Assembly: GCA_003008705.1 (NCBI GenBank)
Contig: PDUO01000008.1
Location: 1,116,001 to 1,180,000, forward strand
Direction of reading: 5' to 3'
DNA: 64,000 nt
DNA from: Pezicula radicicola
Taxonomy: Eukaryota > Ascomycota > Leotiomycetes > Helotiales > Dermateaceae
In this document: one piece after another, positions 35,210 through 45,500 of the stretch
How positions within the stretch are numbered: position 1 is the first letter of the stretch
Layout of the letters: each line of letters starts with the position of its first letter
Notes under the pieces: generated by a model
Seen by the model: the letters and a program-made list of their open reading frames with translations, nothing else
Told to the model about the DNA's origin: nothing
The model's database searches: none
Translations under genes and position numbers: made by a program

Positions 35210-35777
35210 ATGGCCACAAACCACAACTACGGTTACGGTAACTGGGCTACGGCCGCCAGCCTCACCAGCGTTTCGGGAGCCAAGCGGCAAAAATACCAGA
35301 AGTTGCTCGACTGTACGTATTGTCCGCATTCCCAAAGTTGAGACATCTTGGGCTAGACGGTCCCCCGAGCTGGATTCACCTGAGTAACCAAGTTGACTTG
35401 GGTAATTGAATTTGCTCGAGTTACTCAATCAACTCCTATTATTTCCCTGAAACTACGCTGACAATTCTACAGTCATCAACAATCTGGAGGGATTAAACCG
35501 AGCAGTACCTGGAAGAACTGGTTTTCTGGGTGTTGTTGGTATCACGCCAGCTCGTTGGCACCAAATCTTTGCGCTGTACCAACCACCACCAGGAGCTACA
35601 CGAGTCTGCAAGGACTGGATTTCCCTGCAGTCAAAAATGTCCCGCGCTAAGAAAGCCATGCTCGACATTATCGAAGAAAACCTTGCTGCTGAGTCGGAGG
35701 AAATCGTTGACACGGAAGACGAGCTCGAGACGAACGAAGTTCGAATTGGCTTTGAAACAAACAAGCACTTTCTATGA
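35210..35777 (+). CDS. Orphan protein, tandem paralogue A (135 aa)
   Basis: Exons 35210-35312 and 35473-35777 join in phase (intron of 160 bases, GTACGT to CAG). The protein begins MATNHNYGYGNWATA and contains the blocks KYQKLLD, VPGRTGFLG, IFALYQPPPGATRVCKDWIS and LQSKMSRAKKAMLDII, with an acidic region TEDELE near the end. No signal peptide, membrane segment or known domain is recognised. The next gene (36275) is a clear tandem paralogue with the same intron position and phase. Conservation of the exon frames between the two copies while the flanks and introns have drifted supports both as real genes. Function unknown. Confidence 0.72.
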
Positions 35778-36274
35778 ACTAGTAGGCATTTTTGGATATT
35801 TTCGGAAGAAACTTGGCTAACGTAATTGTAGGCAATGTCAGCACCATTCCTTTTGCAACAGGTTACACTTTTCGGGCTGTTTAATTAGCTAGTTGGTATA
35901 TTTCAATAGAAGCACAACTTAATTTTGCTTATGATCTCGCTTTTCCTATAACGCATAAATTACACAATTATCCTGCTTTAATTGGCAGCTCGATAAATAA
36001 GCAAAATGTTTTCCTGACGGGGATGAGAACTATACACATATATATTAAGCATACTATGTGACATTGCAAATACAACCACAGAAACTGGTGTTTACTACTT
36101 CTCAGGCCAAATGTGAGGTATATGAGATATGTGAGGTCGACGTCAGGTTTCAGCGGTCATGTTAATCGACGCCTTCTCCTAACACGTCCAACAACTTTCC
36201 CGCCCACACAACACCATCACAAAACACAAAACACAAAATACAGCGCACATAAAAAAAAAACAAAATTAGTCAAA
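35778..36274. other. Spacer between tandem paralogues
   Basis: Non-coding. The downstream part (about 35900-36045) matches the sequence that lies after paralogue B on either side of the retroelement, showing it belongs to the duplicated unit. Confidence 0.6.
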
Positions 36275-36802
36275 ATGCCATCAAACGAATCTACAAAGTA
36301 TGGCTATGGAAATTGGCCGGCACCAGAAACATTGGCCTGCCTCTCAACTGCAGAGAGAGAGAAGTACAAGAAGATGCTGGATTGTATGTTGATAAATAGT
36401 CTCTTGGATAGGCAGTTCCCTGAGTAACTGAGTTCACTTGAGTTACTTAAATTAGTGTATTTTTTGAACTGAGCTAACAGTGATACAATTTTAGCCAATC
36501 TTGAGCAGCTGAACCATGCTGTCCCAGGTCGAACTGGCTTTTTGGGCGCATCCTCAACCCCACAAGCTCGATGGGAGAAAATTTTCGAGCTCTACACCCC
36601 ACCAGATGGAGTAACTCGTGTGTGCAGCGATTGGATCTCTCTCCAGTCCAAGATGTCTCGTAGCAAGAAGACGATGCTCGACATCATTGAGAAGAATCCC
36701 TTAGTAGAGGAAGAAATGACCGTAGACACCGAAGATGAGCTGGATACCGGTGAGGTCAGAATTGGATTTGAGGCCAACAAGATGTTCAAGAAATTGCCAT
36801 AA
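36275..36802 (+). CDS. Orphan protein, tandem paralogue B (138 aa)
   Basis: Exons 36275-36383 and 36495-36802 join in phase (intron of 111 bases, GTATGT to TAG). Its blocks match paralogue A: YGYGNW, KYKKMLD, VPGRTGFLG, IFELYTPPDGVTRVCSDWIS, LQSKMSRSKKTMLDII and TEDELDTGEVRIGF. Start sites are 1,065 bp apart. The N-terminal 20 residues and the loop after VPGRTGFLG differ most. The intron contains the direct/inverted motif GAGTAACTGAGTTCACTTGAGTTACT, related to the one in A's intron. A miniature retrotransposon is inserted about 185 bp past the stop codon. Function unknown. Confidence 0.72.
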
Positions 36803-36987
36803 ATCAGTATGTTCTTTAAGTTTTCCTGGAGTTACGACAATCATAGCTAACATACGGAAAGCCAACGCCTCAAGGCAAAACATCTTCTGTTAAATCAGGA
36901 ACCTCAATAGCACCAATAAAAATAAATTAGCATAGCAATAGAAGCACAAGTTCACTTTGCTTATGATCTAGCTTTTCCTATAATTCA

Positions 36988-37136
36988 TGTTGAATTCAGT
37001 GAATATAGGAATAGTCATGTGATCGCCCTACTACTACAAGTAGGCCCATTCCCACATAATAGCTTCTACACAGAACACACTACAAACCCCATTGCCACCA
37101 TATGTGGCTACCCACTTATATTATGCCCATTCAACA
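36988..37136 (+). repeat. 5' LTR of TRIM
   Basis: 149 bp, TGTTGAATTC to CATTCAACA. The LTR pair differs at scattered positions, so the insertion is not very recent. Confidence 0.88.
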
Positions 37137-37152
37137 GGTTATGAGCCCGGAC
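37137..37152 (+). other. Primer binding site (half-tRNA iMet type)
   Basis: GGTTATGAGCCCGGAC abuts the LTR. It is complementary to the anticodon-arm region (GGGCTCATAACC) of eukaryotic initiator tRNA-Met, as in Drosophila copia. Confidence 0.7.
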
Positions 37153-37868
37153 AGCTCTTCTAGTCGCTGAATCGCAATAAGGCAATTAATCAATCAAGTG
37201 TTCTGCCCGTCTTCTAGTACGACAACTAGCTATTGCACAACCCCCTCGTCGGCGCGTCAATAGACCCAGAAGTGCTACCCGTCGTAGCTAGTCAACTCTT
37301 AGAAGCGCTACTTTATAGCAGCCAGTCAAACCACCAGAAGCGCTGCCTTGCAGCCAGTCACTAGAAGTCGAAAGAAACGTCATCTTTTGCAGTCAAATCA
37401 AGTCCTCAGAAGTGTTGCTTTGCAGCCAGTCAATTTAATCAATTCTCTATTTTAAGTCAAGTCAAATAGCCTCGATTTTCGAGCACTCAAGATCTTCATC
37501 AAACAACAACATCTCCGCTCTTTATGAGTACCTTAAGTCAACGACAATCGCGATCCAATCAGGAGCTATTCCCCGCAAGAACTACGAAGAAAGATCATCC
37601 TCATCATCCTCCGAACGCGATCCCTCTCCTCCTCCGGCCGAAGACCCTAAGTCAGACACTAAACACACATTCGACCTCGATTTCGGCCTATAAATCGTCT
37701 TTCATTGCCATTCGACATCATTCAGACCCGTCAGGAAATTAGGGGCGTATTATTCAGGAGTGTACCATTTCAGATGCGCCAAAAGGGATGGAAACACATA
37801 CAAAAGAGAGCTGTTTGTTATCATTAAGATGCTACAGTGTGGACTACTTACATGCTTATTTAGGGGTT

Positions 37869-38017
37869 TGTTGAATTCAGTGAAATATAGGAATAGTCAT
37901 GTAATTGTCCTACTACTACAAGTAGGCCTATTCTGGCACTCTAGCTTCCACACAGAATATAATACCACTGATTGACATCCACATGTTGCTGCCCACTTAT
38001 ATTGTGCCCATTCAACA
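37869..38017 (+). repeat. 3' LTR of TRIM
   Basis: 149 bp, same ends and length as the 5' LTR, followed by target duplication ATTCA. Confidence 0.88.
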
Positions 38018-38243
38018 ATTCATGAATCACACTATTATCCCGCTTTCATTGGCAGCTCGATAAATAAGCAAAATATTTTCCTGATGGGGATGAGAACTAT
38101 ATATATATTCGAGACATCTTTTTTTAATAAAACTATGCTATATTCCTAGGCCTGCCAACGGGCCGTCCCTTATTTAGTTCGTGCGATATGGCAATGAAAA
38201 AGTAAAATTAAATAAAAGCATTGTGCATCTCCAAATAGTCACT

Positions 38244-39647
38244 TCACAGTCGAGCATTTCCCTTCGTCGTGAGCTTTTGGCCATTGACACCGGAGATGGA
38301 GACGTTCTTGTGGACGTGTCCGTTAATCACGATAGCATGCAGGTTGGAGGTATCCTGGAAGATCTCTATGTCCACCAACGGGTTTCCATCTACCAGGATC
38401 ACATCGGCATAGTAGCCCGGCTGAACTTTACCTAGCTCCTCTGGGTGACCCATCAATTCGCCCCCAAGAGCCGTCGCCGCAATTAGAGTCTCCTTAGTTG
38501 TGTATCCAAATAGGTTCACAAAATGCGCAAGATCTCTTGCATAGGTCCCATGAGGCACCCATGCAAAGCCGTAGTCTCCACCGGGCAAAACTCTAACACC
38601 GCGTTTTCGAAGTTCAGTCATAGCTAGGCAGGCTTTCTCTAACTCATCACCCATGCCCCTCTTGTTGGCCATCTCAGATGTAAGACCGAAAGGTGTCCCC
38701 TCACCCTTGCAGGTTGCTACGAGGAAGTTGATGGCTGGGGCGACGAAGACACGGTCCTTGAGGGCCTCAAGCATATTGAGCCCTTCGGTATCCATATAAC
38801 TGGCATGGTAAATCACATCGATCCCGGCTAGACAAGACATAGTGACCGAAGCTGCTGATCGTGCGTGGCTGCAAATACGTTTGCCACGATGGTGAGCTTC
38901 CTCAGCGGCGGCTTTAGTCTCAGCGAGCGTAAAGTACGTCTCTTTGGCGCCCATAGTTGGATGAGCATAGTCGCCAGTCATGTTGAGTTTGATATTGTCC
39001 GCACCTAAGGAAATGAACTCACGGACGACCTTCCGTACCTCCTCGGGGCCGTCCGCATAGCGGCTTATACTAGGAACAATAGCACCACCGGTAGTGGCGA
39101 TTTCCTGGCAATTGGCCAATGTCCGTGGTCCTGGTATCAAACCAGACTTGATGGTATTCCTAATGGCAATATCTAGGCGTGGGTGTGCAGACGCAGTGCC
39201 AAAGCACATCGTGTACCCGCTATCGAGATAAGTCTTAGCAAAGTTGGCGGTGTGTAATACGTGCTCTTCAACCGGAAGACTAGTAAGCCCATGCATAGTT
39301 GAAGAGTTATTCCAGCTTAAATGGGTATGTGCATCCACTAAACCCGACATAAGGGTTTTCGTTCCGTGGCCGTCAATAATCAACGTTTCGTGGTCAGGTT
39401 CAAAGTCGAATTTGCCCACCGACTTGATCCTCTGGCCCTGTGTCAACACATCGCCAAGGTAGGGGTCGGATCCAGTAGAGTCAAAAATGTTCACATTTCG
39501 AAAGAGAATCTTGTCTTTGTCGCCGGCTATGTGATTGTTGATGGTGATATCTGCCGGCGTTGGTTTATAGAACGGCAATTTGTTGACAGCGCTAATACCA
39601 TTGGAAAAGTAGCCATGGTCATGTCCGTTGGCAATGGTTGTCGCCAT
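38244..39647 (-). CDS. Metal-dependent amidohydrolase (imidazolonepropionase/ochratoxinase-like)
   Basis: A 467-aa single-exon hydrolase of the amidohydrolase TIM-barrel superfamily. Visible metal-site elements are DAHTHLSW (HxH, about residue 107), DNIKLNMTGD (the Lys that is carbamylated in this family), ICSHARS (His), VIYHASYMD (His) and LPGGDYGFAW (Asp). The C terminus has the usual composite beta domain, GKVQPGYYADVILVDGNPL. It probably hydrolyses an amide, lactam or lactone. It lies at the left end of the NR-PKS cluster, so it may tailor the polyketide, though it is 1.4 kb from the next gene. A 89-bp inverted-repeat element lies about 240 bp upstream of the start. Confidence 0.88.
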   Translation of the reverse strand: MATTIANGHDHGYFSNGISAVNKLPFYKPTPADITINNHIAGDKDKILFRNVNIFDSTGSDPYLGDVLTQGQRIKSVGKFDFEPDHETLIIDGHGTKTLMSGLVDAHTHLSWNNSSTMHGLTSLPVEEHVLHTANFAKTYLDSGYTMCFGTASAHPRLDIAIRNTIKSGLIPGPRTLANCQEIATTGGAIVPSISRYADGPEEVRKVVREFISLGADNIKLNMTGDYAHPTMGAKETYFTLAETKAAAEEAHHRGKRICSHARSAASVTMSCLAGIDVIYHASYMDTEGLNMLEALKDRVFVAPAINFLVATCKGEGTPFGLTSEMANKRGMGDELEKACLAMTELRKRGVRVLPGGDYGFAWVPHGTYARDLAHFVNLFGYTTKETLIAATALGGELMGHPEELGKVQPGYYADVILVDGNPLVDIEIFQDTSNLHAIVINGHVHKNVSISGVNGQKLTTKGNARL

Positions 39648-41032
39648 CTCAGCTTTTGATCTTTTTCGTTTCTCTCAATTTTTTTAATATGACAGAGGTT
39701 TACTTTTTGGAAATATGAACAAGAATACGATACATACTTATCAACTCTAGCAAACATCGGCATGATCAACAGAGCTACACATATCTTGCCAGAATCTCGT
39801 CGTGCATTGCACCTGGGTCCGTTCTCAAGCTGTAAACTTTGCAAGGTGGTGTGACTTCTCTTAATTTTTAACAGCCTTGTCTTCGTACTCGTACTGAGGA
39901 TGAATAAACGTTAAATTTAACGTGGCTCGTCACCTCATAATTAATGTTTATTCACCCCTAGTACGAGTAGTACTTTAAAGTAAAACTTTAAAAACTTTAC
40001 GTTATCTGAGTTTCTTAAGTAGAGTAGTATAATATTAAGTTTAGAGACATAAAAGTCTAGAATGTCTTAATAAGTTCTATTATTTAACATATAATTTACT
40101 TAACTATATATATATACTTTGTTATTTATTTGGGAGTTTATTAAGTTTGTCAAGGAGAGTACTTCTGTACAAAGTATAATATTTTATCTTTTCTCCTGCC
40201 GAAACACAAAATAATGTTCCTTTCAAAAGTAAGTTTAGAGACTTGAAAGATCAAAAAGTCTAAATAAGGTTAATTGTTCACTCAGCAATTCATCTACATG
40301 AATAGGTCATATATACTTTATTATTCATTCGGGAGTTCATCTACCGCCGACACACAACTACTCTGTATAGCGCCTCTATCCGGTACCAATCTCTACAGCA
40401 TGCCATGACTCTTTCCTTTAGCTACGAGTGTGATTTGAACCACTCCCATGCATACTGCTGCAGGCAATGTCGTCCATATTCTCTCTTGCATCAACACCCC
40501 TGTGACAACCATAAGCTGAAAAGTCTGCTCTTTATGTAAGTCTTTTATGCGGTGCCCATTCTTAGTTGCCTTGGATACTACAGTAAAAACCGGACCCGTA
40601 ATTCTGCAAGCAAAAGATTTATTTGAATGGTCAATCAGAGCTCGCAAAATTACTGTACCATCAACTATACCGTCTCTTGAGTCGAGGTCAAAACAGCCGA
40701 TGAACTGCTCATTGAAAACTTTGAAAAGCTATACCATACCTATGAAAGGATGCTGAGCCATGTTTAAAGCCGACCGTTCCGAATTTGTGTCCAGCCCTCG
40801 CGTACCCTTTATTCATGCCCACAGAGTTCAACCCTGGCTCGAAATCAAGAGTCTCTTGCCCTGCTTGACACCCAATACCTACCTACTGTATCTTTCTTTT
40901 CAACTTCTTTGTGTTATGATAGTAATTCCAACCACGCTACAGACATAAGACATAACCAGACCAGTTTTCAACTTAGAAAAGTAGACTGGTATCTAGCTTT
41001 ATTTCAACTATTGACGATCACTCTGGACCAGA
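39648..41032. other. Intergenic
   Basis: Contains the element at 39885-39973 and AT-rich DNA. The open frame 40393-40647 (-) has no features. Confidence 0.4.
39885..39973. mobile_element. 89-bp TIR element (family G), copy 1
   Basis: Ends GTACTCGTACT and its inverse AGTACGAGTAGTAC. Inside are GAATAAACGTTAA and, inverted, TTAATGTTTATTC, around AACGTGGCTCGTCACC. A second copy is at 53757-53845 in the opposite orientation. Confidence 0.75.
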
Positions 41033-41782
41033 ATGGATGTCTTTCATGAAACCCTCACGAGGCTTCAAAAGGCCTACGATAGACATGAAAGTGTTGGTGG
41101 AGCTACTGGCATTTTGAATGCTCAGTTCAGAGATGCTTTGAGACAATATGCAGTTTCTGAACAATTGCCATTTACGGTTTGTACATTCATACTTCCTTCC
41201 ACTCCTCAATAATCTAATTAGAACGCCCTCTAGCAAGACAAAACCGGGAACATATGCATCACCAAATCCGGTCGAGATTCAAGTTTGACCAGTATCGCTC
41301 TCTCGTTCCCGCTTGATGGGCGCCTCTCGAAATCCTCATTCGTGAGCGCTTTCCGAGTTTTTAATCTCCTGCGTGCCGATGATCTGCTGTGTGATGTAAC
41401 ACTGCTAGGTTGGACATCAATTGATGCGCACCTGGTCGGCCGTGAGATTTGGAATGCCATGGAATCGAAAGGCTCCTATGCCTTAACAATTCCACAGGTT
41501 GAGCAGTTCTCCCGCTTTGCCGACCCGTCAACAGTGACGTTCTCGGCAATTGTCGATATCCTGGAAGATCCCGGTACATCTATGGAGTTATCTGGGAGTC
41601 CCATACTAGTAGGGAAAGCAAAAAAGTTCGCAACAGATGATCAGATGGTGGTGAAGTTGGAGAATAGAACTGTCAGGGCTCCGGATTTGCGTATTGTGGG
41701 AAGAGATGCGGAAATGGTTGCATACTCGCTAATCAAGGACTACAGCGAATATGTTGGAGCTCTGTTTGATAATTTTGATTAA
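41033..41782 (+). CDS. Unrecognised cluster protein (230 aa)
   Basis: Exons 41033-41176 and 41234-41782 join in phase 0 (intron 57 bases, GTTTGT to TAG). The protein has no signal peptide or membrane helix. Phrases such as GNICITKSGRD, LSFPLDGR and VFNLLRADDLLCDVTLLGWTS loosely recall the N-terminal part of M20-type amidases (GN...SHLDxxPxGG...) with the metal-binding residues replaced, and the chain is about half their length. That resemblance is weak and may be chance. It lies between the amidohydrolase and the PKS, converging on the PKS. Function unknown. Confidence 0.6.
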
Positions 41783-42572
41783 ATCTATGAAATTACTATT
41801 TTATGTTATTATCGAGCCTTAAGGCTCTGCAGCTACTTGGACAATGATTAGGCGATGTACTAACGTATGTGAGGCTGGTATAGACAGCGTGCATACGAAT
41901 CGAGGGGTACTCAATGAGTACTATTTAGGAATTCTAATAGGCTAATATCTATCTCTCTAATTACACGAAAGGTCACCGCTATTATATGAACGTTGTACAG
42001 TTTCCAGCACTTTCGACAAACATGTAACTCTAGCTCGCTTACAGCTGAGGCTTCCTTTCCCAGCCTATAATATTGCTTCCGTCTCTAGACTCTTGTCCCT
42101 TAAGAGTTGTAGCATATTCGTATACCATTTAGGACTGTAATGCTTTTGCGATCTTCGAAATTGTGTAATAAACTAGTGTAAGTGACAGTCGTTAATATAT
42201 TAATTATTAACTAAGTAGTTTTTATTAATAATTTTAGTGTAATTAATAATGTAGTGGGTTGACTTCGTCCTGTAGTTGATTTATTATTGAAGAAATAGTG
42301 TCTTAGAGAGAGATATTATGGCCAAAAAGACTACTACATAGGCCAAAATTAGTAGATACAATTCGTGCAAAGCATTGTAACTAGGAACGGCCAATGCACT
42401 AACCCCGGTTTCTACAAAGCACTCGCGGTACCAAAAATGCTTCTTATGTTCGTAGATAGAAATATCGACTATAATTTGCCATCACCAATACTAGCCATGA
42501 ATGTTTTTTTTTGTTTTTTTGAATAGCGGAGTACAATAGCAGTCAATATGCCCTCTCCCACCACATACCCCT
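41783..42572. other. Spacer at the 3' end of the PKS
   Basis: Non-coding, AT-rich; holds a TIR element (about 42136-42381). Confidence 0.5.
42136..42381. mobile_element. TIR element (family H), copy 1 (about 246 bp)
   Basis: Right end reads ACAATTCGTGCAAAGCATTG; left end is a drifted inverse (AATGCTTTTGCG...AATTGTGTAA). It shares TAGTTGATTTATTATT, AATAGTGTC, AGAGAG and ACATAGGCCAAAATT with the copy at 56571-56872, in the same orientation. Confidence 0.7.
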
Positions 42573-45500
42573 TTACACCATCTTTAGGAGAGACTTATAC
42601 CCGTCCTCCACCGCCTTCTTCGCCTCCTCATCTGACTCACCACCTCCAATATCAAAAAGATGCTTCTTCCCTTCAAGCACTCGTATCTCTGCCTTCACAC
42701 CTTTCTTTACCAATGCCTCATAGAACCGTTGACTCTGTTCCCAGGGGATCAAATCGTCTTCGGTGCCATGGATGATAAACGTCGGCGTCTTGTAATCAGA
42801 ATAAGCACTAGCGGCATGAGAATAGGGACTGATAGCTGCGACCTGTTGTGGATCTGGCTGGGGGAGATTAGGCTGACTTTGATTACCCGGGGAAGATTTC
42901 GAAGCAGACAGCGCTGGCAGGCCACCTAGTAGAATTGGTAGCGCTTGACCTGTCCAGTTCATATGGAGTAAGATGCGCGAGCGTGGGTCGGATGGAGACA
43001 TCCAGCCACCTCTAGCATTTTTGAGATGGGCTGGGCTGAGATTATAGCTTAGGATCTGTGCAAGACATATTAGGATCGACTGGACATAATGGTATCAAGC
43101 AAAATGAAGGATATACACGTACAGGTTTCTCCTGAACACCTTCAAGAAGATTATATTGTTGCTTGGAAAGTTCCTCCGAGCCCTTGGGAAAGTTGGGTTT
43201 GGTCCAGACTAGAATTAAGACATCAGAACTCAATACACTCTTAGATGACGGTCGGCTATGACTTATATTCGTCTTGGTAGTCTGTCGGACAATAGAAGGC
43301 TAGAATACCAGACGGAGGGCTAACGCTCCGCTCCGCTGCCGTCCAGCTGGTCTGTAGAGCTAATGTTCCTCCGGTCGACCAACCAATAACGACAATCCGT
43401 TCCGTGTCTGGAATAATACCGGAAGCATTGAGGCTGCTCTGCGAGATCTCGGTCCTCGCCCACGCAAGTGCGTCTGCGACGTCGGTCATCGGACCACCAC
43501 AGATATCAATCTCTGGGCATAAGCGATAGTCTACGCTGATAGGGAGGAAGCCGTAGCTGATCAACGTTTGAACTTGGCTGGGCCGGATGTCCTTGCGGGA
43601 AAGCACTACGTGGCCACCACCATGAATCATGAGCGCTATCGGTCTCTTGCCTGGTACCTCTCGGGATGGAGAAGAGTATACGTCTGCTAAGAATTGCGTT
43701 TCCTCCAAGCGTTTCCACCCGATTGTCTGAATTTTGGGTATCTGGACCGGAACTAGTGGCCAGCTCTCATTTGACCGCTTGCTGGCTTTGTTTGGGATGC
43801 CACAGAAACCTGCAACAATCTTCAAGAGCTTCTCTTCTTCAGCACTACCATCTGTCCAGTCTACGGAATCGAACCCGGAGGATAACAGGGTGTTCTCCCA
43901 GAAATGTTCGTGGGCAAGAGCATGCTTGCGTCCGTCATTGAAGAGCCACCAGCCGTCCAAGACTCCAAATACGATATCCAGCCAGGGCAAGTTTCTGGTG
44001 AGTTCGATAAGGAGCAGACATCCACTATTGTCCAGGAGCTGGCGAATACGAGAACAGGATTGATGCAGGTTCGCAGTAGCATGAACACAGTTGGTGGAAA
44101 TGATGAGGTCGAATTGACGCATGAGATCTGGGGGAGGATCTTTCTCGAGATCCAGAAGGCTATACCGAATACTGTCGGTACCGAATTTCTTTTTGGCGCC
44201 GCTAACCAAGAATGATGAGATATCGGTAAACAGATAGTCGAACTTTGCGTTTTGGTGCCGAAGGTGTTTCAATACGTATTGTGTCGTTCCGCCAGTGCCA
44301 GCACCAATCTCTAGAATGCGAAGGCTCTTGCTTGGATTTGCTGCAGCCATGTTGGCAACGAGAGTGCCCAACATTTCGTTCATCGCCTCATACATGGGGG
44401 CCCGCGCATAAACTTGTTCTAAGAGAGTTCGGGACGTCGGCTCTTGGAAAAGAAGCTGGAGGGGGTTGGTAGACCCTTCCAATATCTCCGCTAATTGTGA
44501 GCCCACGATTCCAAGGAGCTGGTGCTCCTCCCTGTGAGCAGGGAAGGCTCCGAGGATCGATTCTAGTTGTGTCTGGGCCGGCACCCGATCTATCGTCTTG
44601 GCTGTGCGTATAGTTCCCGTTCCATCGGACGCTATGAGATTCTCTGCGCGGAGATGTGTATGAAGTTGCGAGACCAGTTTTTTAAATTTGGGTAGATATC
44701 CCTTGACCTCGATGCGGTCACCAGGCTTTAACGAAGACCATGACATACCCAGTTGCTCAAAGGCGTGGATGATATATTCAACGACAAGTGTTTTCTGGCG
44801 TACGAACACCTTCTCATAAAACCCGAGGAAGCCACTCTGCTTTGAGAATGAAACGTAGTCGTTCCTTATCACCTCAAATTGCTTTTCCGGTGTTGCTTTC
44901 AGATCCCACGATGCCTGGGGCTCAGCAATTTGAGTTGACCCCTCTGCAGGCGGCGGCTCAGCGTGGTCATGTCTAACTGTCTCTGAGTTCGATTTGCCAT
45001 CGGGAGATATCAAGGAGATAAGTCCTTCTACTGACAGGTTTGGATCCAAATCTGCAGTGTCTAGCGATCGACCAAAGCATCTTTGGATCTCTCCTACTAG
45101 CTCCATGGACATTAATGAGTCTAGTCCAAGTGATGCAAGGGTAGCACTCGGAGATACTGGTTCCGTGATATCAAGCATCTCTGCCAACAAGGAGATGGCC
45201 CTGCTGTCTTCGTCCTTCAACGATACATCACTTTGTGATGATTCAGATAGTGCTGGGCTAGATACGGATCTCGACGAAATTGTGGACGCGGTTTCAGGAG
45301 TTTGGGGCTCCGGTGCTGCCATTCCACCCGAATTGAGGTTGCTTCTGATGATCAAGAATTGATTCAGATCGCGGAACGTCGAGAAGCCAGTAAAATCGGT
45401 GCTAGTGATCTTGATATCTAGGTCTCTCTTGATCTTTGATACGACTTCAAATGACATGATGGAGTCGATACCAAGTTCTTCCAGGGACGACTCATCTTTG

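Larger units (their letters stand above)
36988..38017 (+). mobile_element. Complete miniature LTR retrotransposon (TRIM, Copia-like), 1,030 bp
   Basis: Two direct LTRs of 149 bp (36988-37136 and 37869-38017), each starting TG and ending CA, flanked by the 5-bp duplication ATTCA (36983-36987 and 38018-38022). Directly after the 5' LTR is GGTTATGAGCCCGGAC, resembling the Copia primer site that pairs with the anticodon arm of initiator tRNA-Met. A short G-rich tract (TAGGGG) precedes the 3' LTR. The 730-bp interior has no Gag or Pol. It holds a degenerate repeat of AGAAGCGCT...GCAGCCAGTCA units and one 72-codon open frame (37524-37742) with no recognisable domain. The empty site is recoverable from the paralogous flank after 35940. 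Confidence 0.88.

Noticed and set aside
36988..38017. Two independent MITE insertions
   Set aside because: The two 149-bp copies are direct, equal in length, share one outer 5-bp duplication and flank a primer site, so they are LTRs of one element.
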